Below, in pieces: positions 1 to 13,200 of a stretch of 64,000 nucleotides of DNA. Both the position numbers and the translations under genes were made by a program. Position 1 is the stretch's first letter. Each line of letters starts with the position of its first letter. The notes beneath the pieces are model-generated. The model made no database searches, was not told the origin of the DNA, and saw only the letters and a program-made list of their open reading frames with translations. The stretch lies in contig CM068581.1 of assembly GCA_035048485.1 (NCBI GenBank), positions 63,899,393 through 63,963,392 on the forward strand. Reading direction: 5' to 3'. The stretch is from Pteria penguin. Lineage: Eukaryota > Mollusca > Bivalvia > Pterioida > Pteriidae.

Positions 1-590
1 ATATGAATGTTACGGTATACGACACATGCACTTATTTACAGTATGAATTAACCCATCAGTTATGAACTGATATTCTGCATTTATTTCAAAAATTTTGTAA
101 GTGTTTAAAAGTTGATGAACAGAATTTCTGTACATTTCACTGCTATGAAAACTTCTCAAAAATTCCTCTGTTTTTTCATTCAATCAGAAATGTGAGAAAT
201 CAGAACTGCGTAGAGCTCCTTAATATTTTGTGTTCGTCTAGAAAAGAAGTGCAGCAAGTAATTCTTCTTAATAATTTCTACAAAATTCTTTATTCCGTAT
301 TGTAAAGGTGTATCCATGAAAATTGCTTAACAATACGAAAACTGCAATGGCAACATTGTTTCCTTCTACCTAGTATGTTAAATACATTATTTAGTTCTTC
401 AAGAAATTGTAATTCTGTATTTGAATTTTCATTATCTTTGTCTGATGGCTATTTTATTAAACACGAAATATCCTTAAAATTGTCATCATCTTCATCCTCA
501 TCATCTTTATTATCATGGTGTCAACAGCAACTGCAACTGAAAGTTCACATTCCTCTCTGTAATGATAAATCAACAGTAAGTTAAAGTATT
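1..590. other. AT-rich stretch without recognised gene
   Basis: I recognise no coding homology here. A short run of TCATC-type repeats around 480-515 would read as acidic residues on the minus strand, but nothing supports it as an exon. Confidence 0.4.
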
Positions 591-826
591 TACACTATCA
601 TTAATACACCCATCAACAGTTTATCTTTGATGTACGCGGCCCTCGTTGGGGTCCAACCGGCAATAAACTTGACCGGGTTTCTAATGAAAACAACTTGGCG
701 TCGGCGCCGAAACAGCTGCACTAAATCGATCGGTGATTTTCTCATAATCGGACTTTTGGAGGTTGTATTTACAAATCTATATTTATATTACAGTACTGTG
801 GTGCAGAATATTTATAATATTTTTCA

Positions 827-1616
<790 letters not shown>

Positions 1617-1832
1617 CATCATGAACCTCCACCCCTCGTCACTGGATTATAGCATCAAAAATAACCAAACTCCCGGCCAATATAAAAGATCTATCTCATA
1701 AAAAATGTCTTAAAAAAGACTAGGTGTCGGTGAGTATACAGATATAGTATCATATTGCTGGAAAATTAGTTACTTTCTTTAAATACAAGTCAGACAACAA
1801 TATTTTGAAAAAGCTTTTTGTGTTTTGTGTTT

Positions 1833-1865
<33 letters not shown>

Positions 1866-3615
1866 TTTTTTTTTTTTTTGGTTTTTTTTTTTTTTTTTTT
1901 TTTTTGTTTTGTTTTTATTTAATGTGCACACATAAGGACAAACAAACGCTTAGATAATTGCATATAAATACAAAACAATAATGATATCTAAACATGACAG
2001 CAAACACCCCTCTCTCACTTTGTCATAGATTATAATCATTATTGTACAAGTATTAAAAATCAAAGAAAAAATGATGGAACCATTACTGCATAAATAATCT
2101 TAAAACACTTATTATTATACAATTACTCTATATTGCTGTTCACAATAAATTGTACCATATATAAAAGATTACTTAAATATATTTATATGTATTTTACATT
2201 TCGTAATGATGATTCAAATCCTTGTAAACTAACTAACGTCTTAAATGCAACCTATGACTTTTCAGACCCTATATGAATCAAGGATCTTACACTATGATTT
2301 TATTTTGACAAAAATTTTGGGACAAAAGTTCTGGATGGTGTAACAGAAGTAACGACTCCATATCAAGTTGCAAGGCATGCTGCTCTAGGTAAATTTGGGA
2401 ATGAGTATATTGAATTTACTTATATTGAAATAAAATAGGATTTTTACTTTACATGTTTTACAAGAATTTTGCATTGACTTTGCTATTTACACATAAATAA
2501 TAATTGATAAGGGACCGAAGTTAAGAATATACAAGGGAATATTGTTGAAGTCAAATTATCACTGATATTGAAGGTGTTACTCAAGGTAATTGTTCTTCAT
2601 AAAATATAGTAATCCTTACTATAATGCTTATACCTGTGTGGCTGTAGACTTGGTGCGTTAAAGACCCTTAGCTGTCTGTGGCAAGGGAACCTGATTGTTA
2701 CACAATAAAATTGTTAGAACTTGCCACCATATATGCAGTTGTATTCAGGCAATACACAATTATATAATGTTGTAGAAAACCCGCCAAAACAGAACATGAC
2801 GTCATCGTGACGTTACTATGGCCCAGTGCAGTATACGAAGCGGGAGACACTGCAAAAATCAGCATGCCAAGAAAAACGCTAACTCTGTTGCGTAATTTCA
2901 CATAAAGACTGTTCTATATCTAATTGAAATGCGTCTTGATGCGCCTAACATTTAGATTATAAAATATCAACAGCATTTCAATTTAATTAGACAATATCTT
3001 ATACGACTACACCATTCAACAATTCCATCGCAGTATTTATACGCAATTACGCCTCTTGTAAGTTGGGCACAGCTTTAAATATTATTGATAGGTTTCCTTT
3101 TATTATTTACAACAAAATTATATTACCAAATTGGGCAATATGCCCTTGCACTTGTTGAATGTAAGTTGTTAATACTACATGTGCTACATATAGCAGTCAC
3201 GTGATTACAAACAACTAGGGATGAAATTTAAATGTGTGAAAAATTAAACTTGTTAAACAGTTTGCATTTTAACCATTTTTGCAGAAATTATTATTATTGT
3301 CTTTATTCTACTTCTTATGCGGTTTTTAATATAGTCGTGGAGTGCCTTACCGTTACTGCATATCTGAAAAACGTTTGGAGAGTTATGATAAGCATAATAG
3401 ATCTAACAAATCACAATTCATTTTGCCATGGCTTAAAAATGATTTCAAAGTTTTTATGTTTTTATATTAAATGATATCAATTTTACTGTGATTCCAAGTT
3501 TACTCTGTTGTTGCCAAGTAAACTTAAAAAGCAGTCATAAAGTTAACTTGAAGTGCACTTTGTATAAGGTTAGGACTGCACCTAACTCTATATTCTAAGT
3601 AATCATATAATTTCA
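1617..3615. other. Intron-like or decayed interior of the YqaJ element, with poly-T tract
   Basis: About 2 kb separate the SWIM and YqaJ homology. They include a nearly pure T tract (1836-1912, broken by a few G and one A) and otherwise AT-rich sequence. A segment at 1620-1720 still resembles the region following SWIM fingers (LPANIKDLSHKKCL, with stops). I recognise no other gene. Confidence 0.5.
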
Positions 3616-4021
3616 GGTTGTGAAACTTCTAGTGACATAGGATTGTCATGTTTATTGCTTGAAGATGTTGCAAGGTGTTCCACATCAATCAAAGATTTCA
3701 TGCATCGCCAACCATCTGTGATTCCAGATCAAACTGAAAGTATTCAACAGCAAACCATTGGCCAAAACAACAACCCTGAGTGGTACAGACTGCGAAGAGG
3801 GAGGATAACAGCCTCAAACTGTCCTGCGGTCTTCACCAGAATCAATACATATCAACCAAATCCTGATTCTGATTTGAAGAATGTTATAAAATTAGTCATG
3901 GGAGAAGCAAATTCAAACTCAAATATCAAATCCATGAAGTATGGCAGAGAATCTGAACCACTGGCGAAAGTTTTGTACACTCAAACATATGAGAAAAGAG
4001 CATGAATTAGAGTTTACTCAA
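3616..4021 (+). pseudogene. YqaJ-type exonuclease domain, N-terminal fragment
   Basis: An acceptor-like TTTCAG precedes 3616. The open frame contains NNPEWYRLRRGRITASN, then a spacer and MKYGRESEPLAKVLYTQTYEK. This is the start of a YqaJ/lambda-exonuclease-like nuclease domain as seen in many animal transposon proteins. Family nucleases of this fold cut DNA ends using acidic and lysine residues that lie further C-terminal. Those residues are not present, because the frame shifts near 3995 (the other frame would read KHELEFTQ) and stops. It is probably the 3' part of the same SAP-SWIM gene upstream. No function is expected from the fragment. Confidence 0.7.
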
Positions 4022-4506
4022 TGTATAATATGTATATATGTGTTGTAAAAGAATATTATTAGTTGTGCAGTCATTAAGTTACTGTGTATTGGAAGATACA
4101 TTGTCATATTTATGTCAGAATGCATTATATTTTTCACAATCTGTATTTGTTCCAAAAATACGGTTGTACCTGAATCAGTGTTTATCTTCAAGCTATTTTG
4201 TGTCTGTTATAAGGACCCAATACCAATGCAAAATAGTATGTATTTTTCCGAAGTACAAGTATCCAATTCTTAATTGTTATATATTTTCTAGTAAAGTCAT
4301 GTATTCTTCGCAAAAGTTATAAATGTTAAATTATCATTATTTAAATTGATATTGGTCTTGTTAGATATTTTTCTATATCAGTATATATAACAAACTATGT
4401 AATGTAATTTTTGTATTTTTCCTACTTGAAAATTATATAATATGAACATTTTCGCAGTTCAAGGGGACATGACTACATTCTAAACACTGAAAATAAACAC
4501 TGCGAA
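4022..4506. other. AT-rich junction between convergent transposon genes
   Basis: No coding homology is visible between the YqaJ fragment and the end of the minus-strand transposase. It would correspond to the facing 3' ends of the two genes. Confidence 0.4.
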
Positions 4507-5400
4507 TTATTGATAGTGCTTGGCACAATATGGCCCAGTGGTGTATGAAATACAAAGAATTTGTAAATTAAAAACATCAATTAATTTTAAATTCAATAAT
4601 GAATGAGATTTCCTTTTTGCTTTGTGCATACTAATCCATGCATATCGTGGCAGAGTAGGGTACATGTTACAAATGCAAGCAGCTATTCTTACATTGTCGT
4701 CTAAATGTTGAAGTACTGAAATTGGCATTCCATATTTCAATAATCTTAAACATTTAATTCTACGAATGGCCTGCTCAATGTATATTGCTCGATTAGGTAT
4801 TTGTTTTGTTTATTGACATCATTTGTTGACACACCACGTGACATTTGTGACACACCACCTATACCTCGAGGGAGAGGGGATAAGCAGCTCAGTATGTAGC
4901 ATCACATGCTCTTCTTGAATAGGGAATTCTCGATCAGCCATGACTCTGTCGCATGATTCTATGATGTATAAAATTCCACAATGTTGAGTTATGTATTTAT
5001 CATTGGTACGACTGCCCCATGCATCAGACACATAATTTATCATACCAGCCGATGTAATACTGACCAAGATTTTGGCAGTGTGGTGATGTTTATAGTCATT
5101 CCATGTCTGACAGGAAATTGTCAAGTTGTTTGGTTTTTCAATAAAAACCTCTGTATAGTCAATGATATGGCGTACATCACGGTATGGAGCTTTAAAAGAA
5201 GGAGGCAAGTTACTTTTTACGACTTCTTTGCTGGGATTGAATAGCAGTATCCCAAATACTGTGAATAGCAATTTAAACCATGTTGTTATAACATTTGTAA
5301 CATGAGTAGGAGACACACCAAATCAGCCAGATCCTCATTGAATAATCCTAATCTTGGTTTCATATAGCACATTATCATTTCTTCCTTCGAAGTTAACTTA
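4507..5400 (-). pseudogene. DDE_Tnp_4-type (IS5/Harbinger-like) transposase with HTH
   Basis: Reading minus from about 5400, an HTH-like segment (KPRLGLFNEDLADL in mixed frames) leads into a 165-codon open stretch (5316-4819) containing FKAPYRDVRHIIDYTEVF, TWNDYKHHHTAKILVSI and DRVMADREFPIQ. After two in-frame stops (near 4819 and 4810) the frame continues with NRAIYIEQAIRRIK and KYGMPISVLQHLDD. The three catalytic acidic residues of the family can be placed: Asp at 5158-5160, Asp at 4933-4935 and Glu at 4774-4776, all in one reading frame. Family enzymes excise and integrate DNA transposons. The usual Gly of the MADRGF motif is Glu here. The stops and the broken N-terminus make it a pseudogene. 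Confidence 0.8.
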
Positions 5401-5819
5401 CGCATGTTTGTTTAATTGGTGTTTTGGTTTTAGGGGGTTGCAGATCACTCTTCTTGTACTTATCACGTAACGCACTTTGCTAAATGAAGGGGGACATGCT
5501 TTGATAAATAACAAGAAATGTAGCAACAGTAGGAATTCCCGTGTAGATTTTGATTTTAGAATCAGACTTTAGGATTTGTGTAACTCTCAACAGAGATGCA
5601 GTTTCCCTGAAATCTTTTTTGACAAATCAATCTGAAGCTGTTTGACTTTTTCTTATAGACTTGCAATATTGCTTCCAAGGTCATATTTAATTGTGCACTG
5701 GTACATTCCATGTCGACATAACTGGCATTTACATCACTTATTTTGTCAATTGTGCACTCTAAGACTGGATTTTGGGTTTGACCACCATCATTTTCAGAGA
5801 TTAAATCCTGGAAAACAAG

Positions 5820-6110
5820 TTTTTTCTTCTAACTTGACGGGGGCATAGTGACAGAGCTATATTTAGGCAGGGGTCTTGATTTGACTGGTTTAAATAGAGT
5901 ATAACCTAATTTCAGAGTTGGGTATGGATTTTCAAAAGTAGGACATTTGTCAACAAAGTGTTCAGACCAAACACTAGAGTCTGCTCTGGTTCCAAGTTTT
6001 CACTCCCATTTTTCCAGTTTACGATAGATGCCCATTTTTCCGTGACTGGTTATCTCTCCGTGCCGAAAGAGGGAGGGTCACATATGCAAGAAGCCAGTCA
6101 TTGGTTCACA
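5820..6110 (-). pseudogene. THAP zinc-finger domain remnant of the transposase
   Basis: On minus, scattered frames give DPPSFGTER, EKWASIVNWK or YRKLEKW, and VWSEHFVDKCPTFENPYPTL. The last resembles the C-terminal half of a THAP DNA-binding finger (family pattern: Cys-Ser-x-His-Phe followed by a Pro-rich tail). It lies just upstream of the HTH-DDE homology, as expected for a THAP-containing transposase. Frames are broken and the N-terminal CxxC is not clear. Confidence 0.5.
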
Positions 6111-6149
6111 TTATGCATTGGACATATATTTTTTGCCACTGTGTTATTT

Positions 6150-7080
6150 TAGTTGTATTATTTGTGCATGAATTGAATGCACACCATCTTGTATATATTG
6201 TGAAAGAAGTAATGCTAGAATAACATGCAAATTGGCATGCCATCCAACGTATTCCAGTTCGGATTGACTTCCTCATTAACTCTTTCATAGATTTCATGAA
6301 ATATAACACATTAATTCCACCTATGTCTTATCTAATTACAGAGCCCAGAGAGGTAACAACTCTAACAAAGAAGATGGTATACAGTACATGTACTTGTATA
6401 TATTAATATATATATAACTGTAAAACTGTTTTGCTTACTATGCTTGATAATCAAATCTGACTATTCGCCATATAAATAATGATAGATATAATATAATGAC
6501 GACTAGTTGTGTAATAGACAATTTTACAAATTCCCTATGGATTAGTAAAATGTATTATTGTATTTAGATATAAATTAAAAATTTTTTCAGGGATATTAAA
6601 TGTAATTATACATGTATTATTCATAATGGCTAGCTTGATTAAAAACATCTTCATACCGTATTGTTTACATTTTTGCTTCGCGGATTTCAAGTTACCAGAA
6701 CGAGAAATACAGCCCTAAAGAAGATGCCTGAGTATAATCAGGTGTTGTCAAGTTCATATGATGTCGTGGAAACTGCTATGGATATCTCAGTGGAACTAAC
6801 TGCTGAAAATCAATCATTTAAGTAAAAAAAATCATGACATAAAACATATGATTGGAAAACTGAAAGAAATGGCAACACCGGAAAGAAACGAATAGAAACA
6901 TTATCAGGAAACATTGACAGTATAAAGGAAGATCTCACTGTATCAAAAAAAAAAAAAAATAAATAAATAAATAAATAAAAAGGATAAAAAGGCAGGAAGA
7001 TCATTTAAAGAAGAAAGGTAGCAAACTTGAAACTAACAGTGCTAATTTAGAGGCAGTTACTAATCTATGTAAAAAAGAGA
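6150..7080. other. Non-coding stretch with possible coiled-coil scraps
   Basis: Mostly AT-rich. Around 6720-6900 broken plus frames read helix-like segments (VVETAMDISVELTAENQSFK, then IGKLKEMATPERN). No family is recognised. An A-rich (AAAT)n tract occupies 6945-6980. Confidence 0.3.
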
Positions 7081-7127
7081 AAATATAGCAATCACCACAT
7101 AGACGGTGATAACATCAATCCATATCA

Positions 7128-7330
7128 CTGCAGATTGTATTATCTGGTGACTTTTACCAGCTGCCCCTGTTCCAAATGAATTATATGGATATATTGGAAC
7201 ATTTTGTCCATATTATAACTCTGCAAGGAAATCAGACACAGACGGACCTCTTATAAAACATAAGATTTCACCGAACGTACTTGACCGTATAGAACTAAAC
7301 TACATGAATGCCCCTTCTTAATGCACATCA
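7128..7330 (+). pseudogene. Possible PIF1-like helicase fragment
   Basis: The plus frame reads IVLSGDFYQLP and, after a one-base slip, PVPNELYGYIGTFC. The string GDFxQLPPV is the Walker B/motif III region of PIF1-family DNA helicases, including those carried by Helitron transposons and related animal elements. Only about 30 residues are recognisable, with no motif I or later motifs nearby, so this is at best a small remnant. Confidence 0.35.
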
Positions 7331-7559
7331 ATGCATTACTTTGCAATTCATCCGTTTTGAGAGGTTTAATAAGGATTATGACGCTTTCTTATACTTGATG
7401 AGGTTTATGATTGTGTGGTACGGACAGCGCAAGCGTGTAGTCTGTTTAGGTCCGTCAACATTCCGCTGATTGTGTTAAAATCAGTTCGTGTGTAATGGAG
7501 GGTGGAGCTATGTGTAAATTTATTGAAAAATGATAATACTCATACATTAATAATGATGC

Positions 7560-8710
7560 TCATATCTCGATGATATTTTAGTTATCGATAACCCTGAATT
7601 TGAAAACTATATTACTGACATTTATCCATCTGAAATTAAACAAAGCCAATACTTCCGCCCAGGAAACACCTTTTTTGGACTAAAATACTAAAATTGTTAA
7701 CAACAATATTCAAACCAACATATTTGATAAACGTGACGACTTTGGATTTCCTATGGTTAATTTTCCTTATCTAGATAGTAATGTCCCCAGACTTCCATTA
7801 TATGGTATTTATATTAGTCAATTAGTTCGGTTTCTTAGATCCTGCACTAACGTTTTGGATTTTCAGGCAAAAAATCTCAGATTACATTTAAACATCTTAC
7901 TCAGGGCTATAGATATCATTAACTACGAAAAAGTTTTGGTAAATGTCACAGATCTTATTCAGACATTTTACCTAAATTTGAAAATGTGAGTTTTCAACAA
8001 TATATATCCAGCGGAATATCCCATCCTAATTCCTACGGTGATCTACGGTAGAAACTTAAGAGTGTCAAAGGTTCCGATAATTTCATATCGGTGGTTTCTA
8101 AAATTATTAACCGCCTTCGACATCGACAGTATGATCCCGAGATCATTGCTAAGACCATTAGTTCTTGTATTGGGTTCCTCTAAAACCCGATGCAGACTTT
8201 TGCTTGAGCGTTGCACACTGACTAACAGGGCGATAGGGACCATATGGCGGGCCTTGTCCAAATCTTTTCAGAGGAGACAAGGTCCTGGTCCCCTCTGACT
8301 GTTAGTCGGGACTCATATTGATCAAGGATCTGAGCTCGGCTTACGGACAGGCAGAGCACGGTTTACTTATGTTGATGTAGCTTTACATATTTTTGATAGT
8401 AACATATTATTCTATAAATGTTTCGTATGTGATTATTTATAAATTTTTAAATGTGTATCCTTTGATTGTGCTGCTTTTTGCAGTGAGAGGGAAGGTGAGC
8501 ACCCATAAACCAGTTAACCACACCAGTTGAATGACTTAAGTTACTTCAATTGACCGTCCTAAGTCGGTATCGTAACGGCAGCACAATCGAATATTTTTGA
8601 AATGTTTTTTCGTGTAAATTCTATTTTTATCGTGTTTTGTGTGCATGTCCTTGGTGGTTTTTGTCATACAGCTTTGTCAGATGTCTTCAGTTTTCTCTCT
8701 TATACATGAT
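7560..8710 (+). mobile_element. Penelope-like retroelement, 5'-truncated copy 1
   Basis: The homology starts abruptly at the reverse-transcriptase catalytic motif (LDDILVIDNPEF, about 7565) and runs through the downstream segment (LPLYGIYISQLVRF at about 7795) with frameshifts. It then enters a non-coding 3' tail shared with copies at 14.3, 22.9, 30.8 and 50.9 kb. The tail contains GGGAAGGTG, a GGTTAACCACACCA-type block and a TCCTAAGTCGGTATC-type block. 5' truncation is usual for target-primed retroelements. Assignment to Penelope-like elements rests on the RT motif style; another non-LTR class is possible. Confidence 0.65.
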
Positions 8711-10271
8711 AACATACATGGAATCATGGAATTGTATGCTTAAAAGGATATATATAGAGAATTTGAGGTTCTAAATTACGAGGCGACGAAGGAGTTAGAA
8801 ACCTTGTATTCTATTGAATGTAAGCTTTAAGCAAGGGAACCTCTCAAATTTCTTTTCGAGTACTTGTAGGTGTCATCACAGGAGATCTGTCTGGGAAACT
8901 GAAGTGGTCAAACGTCACTTCTATGATGTAATATTATTACCGCTCACAGCCAAAGCGTTTAACTTGATATTGACTTGAAATAAGCTCAATAATTCAGTAG
9001 CTTCTGCATTAATTCTTGCAGTTTCACTGCTGTTTTCAATCGTTTCTTTGTTGATGTAAGAAAGAAAATATCATACTCCACGAAGGTTCTGACAAACATA
9101 CATGTTGTCTGTTGCATTGCAAATAAAAGCACTTTTTAAAAGATGGATCGCATGTTAACTATTTCATGATATATTTTAAAAAATAAAATTTATAAACAAA
9201 TACATATATGTTCTTTCCCATATATACACTCTAAATCAGAAAGAAACAATGCTGCGTATACTTGAGCTACAAACGTATCATATTTTCACTACAGTAATAT
9301 AATTAAGGTTGGGTAAATATAAGTAAATATGATATATTAACACTCTATATGACAATGTTTCAGTCTCTTAGCCTTATAAACCGAGCATACATGGCATAGT
9401 GATAGATTTGCATCGTTTTACTCACTTGCTGAGGCCAAGAGGCCAACAGTTAGTGATGCAGAGTATTTCTGTACATAAATTCTATAAGTAAATGAATTGT
9501 TACATTTGAAAACAATACGTAATACGTAATATTATATATTCAGTTGACACTCTTCATGGACGATATTAGGTATTGTTCTTCGGCATCTCGGTGTCACTTC
9601 CTTCTTATTGGTATAATTTCTTTTCCTGATTCCATATTAATAGCATTTAATCATTCATCTTCGTAGACCTAATTTTGTTAACAAGCAAAAGATAAAGGCA
9701 TCTAAAATTACAAGAAAACCTGAAAGTTCTCATAACCAGAGTGCAAGGCAGAAATTATTAGCATTTACACTCGTATCACTAGGGCAAAAAAAAAAAATAA
9801 TTTCAATAATACCAAGTTTTGCATTAGTCTGAAAGTACCATTAACACTATGCAAGAGATAAGGAAAACACAAATTTTCGACGCCAGACGGGTAAACGGTC
9901 AGACAGACGTACATCGCCAATACATAATCCAGACTTGCTTTGCAAAAATATCCAAAAATAAAAAACCTAAATAAATAAATAAACAAGCTGATAATAAATA
10001 AATAAAAGCAGAAAATAAATCAATTGATGAAAAAAGAAATAAAAAAGCGGAATCACTTTTTTTTCAGATAATACATTTAAAAGAAGAAAGATTTATGCAA
10101 ATTCCACATCCTTAATCTGTGATCATGGCACTAAGACATATACAATCATTAGAAATAGTGGATACTATAATATAACGAAACTCAAACACATATAACGTAC
10201 ACCAATTTTAAATAAGAACCAATTCACTTAACAATGTAAGAATTAATTAATTTTCTAACATAAGAAATGTG

Positions 10272-13200
10272 TTAGGGAAATGAATTGCACATACCTGAAT
10301 CAGGACCCTCAGTCTTTAATTGATATTTCTACAAAATGATGAAAAAGAAAAGTTGGAAAAAACTTCAAGCAGAATTCGCAGGTATATAGTAATTATAAGC
10401 TGGAAACAGCTTGTGAAGTTTTCGGTGAAACAGTTTGAGAACGGCTGTATTTAACAGTGAATGAATGATTCTTCATTTTTAAACAATTATTTTTAACTGA
10501 GGTCACATGATCAAAATATGGGACCTTTTCACTATAGAATTACGCTACTCAATTATAAATATTGTGAGATTCCTCTATCAAATAGTATAAAATTACTTTC
10601 TTAATCGGTTGCACAGTGAATAGCATGAGGGAACCAAGGATAGATAGACATCCTGCACCGATAAAACCTGGTGTATACGTTCCTAGTTTATCATATAATA
10701 ACCCTGCAAATAAACAAATCCATGTTTATATATAAGTACTAAAATAATCGAATGTGTACATGAGTCGCATTCTACTCATTTTACTTCTAAGAAAAATAGC
10801 CAGGAAGTCTCGTTGTTTTGCTGGATAAAGCAATAACTACCGAAGATTAAAAAACGATTAAAAAAGACTACCAATTCGGTGGTGATAATTTCAGCAAGGT
10901 GAATTGTGAGTCCCGGATAGGATGAGAACATGCGTAAGGAAATTCTGTTATCATGCTTTACCCGTCACACATGCTTCATAGAAACATTTCGTTTTCGGTG
11001 GTAAAGCCATATAGCTACTTAATCAAATAGGAAATGAAGCCAGGACATAAAAATATCTCTACGTTAAATCCATATCTGCTGGTTAAGCCCAGTGCATAAA
11101 CTTTTGTTATTTATTTAATCCACACTTCCCTTCGGAGTACCTCTTATAATTTCCATATATTTTAAAATTGAATTGAACTAAAACAATTTCATTTCGACAG
11201 ATAAGCGGGCTGAAGCAGTCCCGTAATGGAAGTGTGTGGCTCTTGTGTGAAGTCCGAGTTTGAATGCCTAGCAGTAAAAGTAAAAGAATGTATTGGTTTA
11301 CTTGACATAAGACAGTATTTTTTTATAATATAGAATTTTTCTATTTTCCCCGCCATTTTATTTAAAAACAAGGGTGGATTGTAACAACTAATAAATAAAA
11401 CAAACGGATGATAATGGCAAATTCTCTGAAGTAAATAATCAAAATTCTGATGATTTTATTCAAAATCAGGATACATTTTAATGAGACTTTTAAATTAAGT
11501 GCTTGAGACATTAAATCATAATCTGATAAACATACAGGTCATTTTAAAACCAAACGGTCAGATATACAGAAGTACAATATACTCTCATGCCAATATTTTG
11601 TTGTCTTAATTTATATCATGATCTAAGATTCAAACTAAGGAGATTCAAAAGTCTCAATAATTTCGTCTCCTTGACTCCAAAAGTGGTTAATATTTTCGAC
11701 AATGACAATATCAACCTGTGATAAATGTCTTCTTTTGGTCCCTCTCCAACACTTTGAGTTTCTGTTGCTGTCTGATCACAACAGGTCATGTTTCATGTCC
11801 CCTTTGACAGGGCTCTTCACATCCAGAGATATTGGCTCGCTTCGAGATGGACAGAGCACTGTTGATATCACTTTACATTTCTGATATTCACATTTTATTC
11901 CATTGTATTATTTGTGTATCAAAGTATCAATTAGAGAAACCTGTGGTCCTTGTTCTGTATATGTTGAATTATCTGTAATCCTTTTTTCCACAGGTTATTT
12001 TTTTTTTTTTATTTTATTTTTTTTTTTTTTTTTGGTATCGGGAAGGTGGAAGTTTCGATTAATGAAAGTAAAAAACGAAAAAGGAATCGAAAGGTAAACC
12101 ATATCTCATAGTCCATAAAATGACAATATCGGATATAGTGTCATATTCAGACAAATGCGAACCCCAATTAATCTGAGGTGAGACCAACTGCCCGGGAGGA
12201 GTAAACGTTCCCTGATTGCATGCAACGCCCGTGGCAAAATTCCTGCAACAACCTATCAAGTCGAGGAAGTAAATACTTAAACATACAGACACGAAGGAGA
12301 CAAGAACACGAAGTCAAATTTTCCCATTCAAGGCAAGAAATGCGGTGTCGGAAACGCTTGTGAACAAATTTCTGTATATATATACGTATTATGTCAAATC
12401 AGAATTGAACAACTTTCTCTGATCGTTCAAAGTCTGTAATCCTTTTTCACAGGGTTTTGTTTGTATTGGGAAGGTGGAGCCATAAATCGGTTAATGAAAC
12501 CAATACACCGATCCACTTTACAGCATAGAAAGCGATACTTGGCGGACTTTTGGTTATTATGGTTATGACGTCATAATCAAATGTCCGACTTGTCCAACCT
12601 TGCGTGACGTCATCATAGTCGTATTTTGCGCGAAAGTACGTAACATTTGACAAAAGTGGATCGGTGTATTGAACAGCGATTGTCACTTTCTCTGATCGCT
12701 CAAAGTCATTAAAACTGCATTACAATTACATGTGTTGTTATGTATTTTATGTGCTTATTCTTGTTTGCTATGCATGTACGTAATAAATCCTTTAATACAG
12801 CTGTCTTTTGTCATTCCTTGTTAAACATATACCTTTATTTTAAGAGCCAGTGACTTACGACGGAATATACTTTGCAGATAAAAAACAAAGGCGTTAATCT
12901 TGATTTTTCTTGGGTTTTAGTAGTTCTGAAAAATCCGTGAACAATACTTGAATTTTCTACTCAATCCTTCCCAAAATAATGTAATAAATTAGTTAAGTAA
13001 AAGGAATGTTAAATGACCAGCTTCAAGTACCCATATACGAAAAGTTCTATCCACTAACCTATGCGCAAACTAAGATACATATAAGCAAGGCAATATGTCG
13101 GATAGAGAGGTTCCCACCGATAGGCTAGGGAGAGAAAACAGTCCCACTGATTATGAGCTTGAAATGACGAGCGCAAAGGTGTACATTAAGACCACATATA

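Noticed and set aside
9765..9986. 73-codon minus frame downstream of MCT gene B that might be a sixth exon
   Set aside because: The region is homologous to arm A, but the acceptor AG and the reading frame are not kept between copies.
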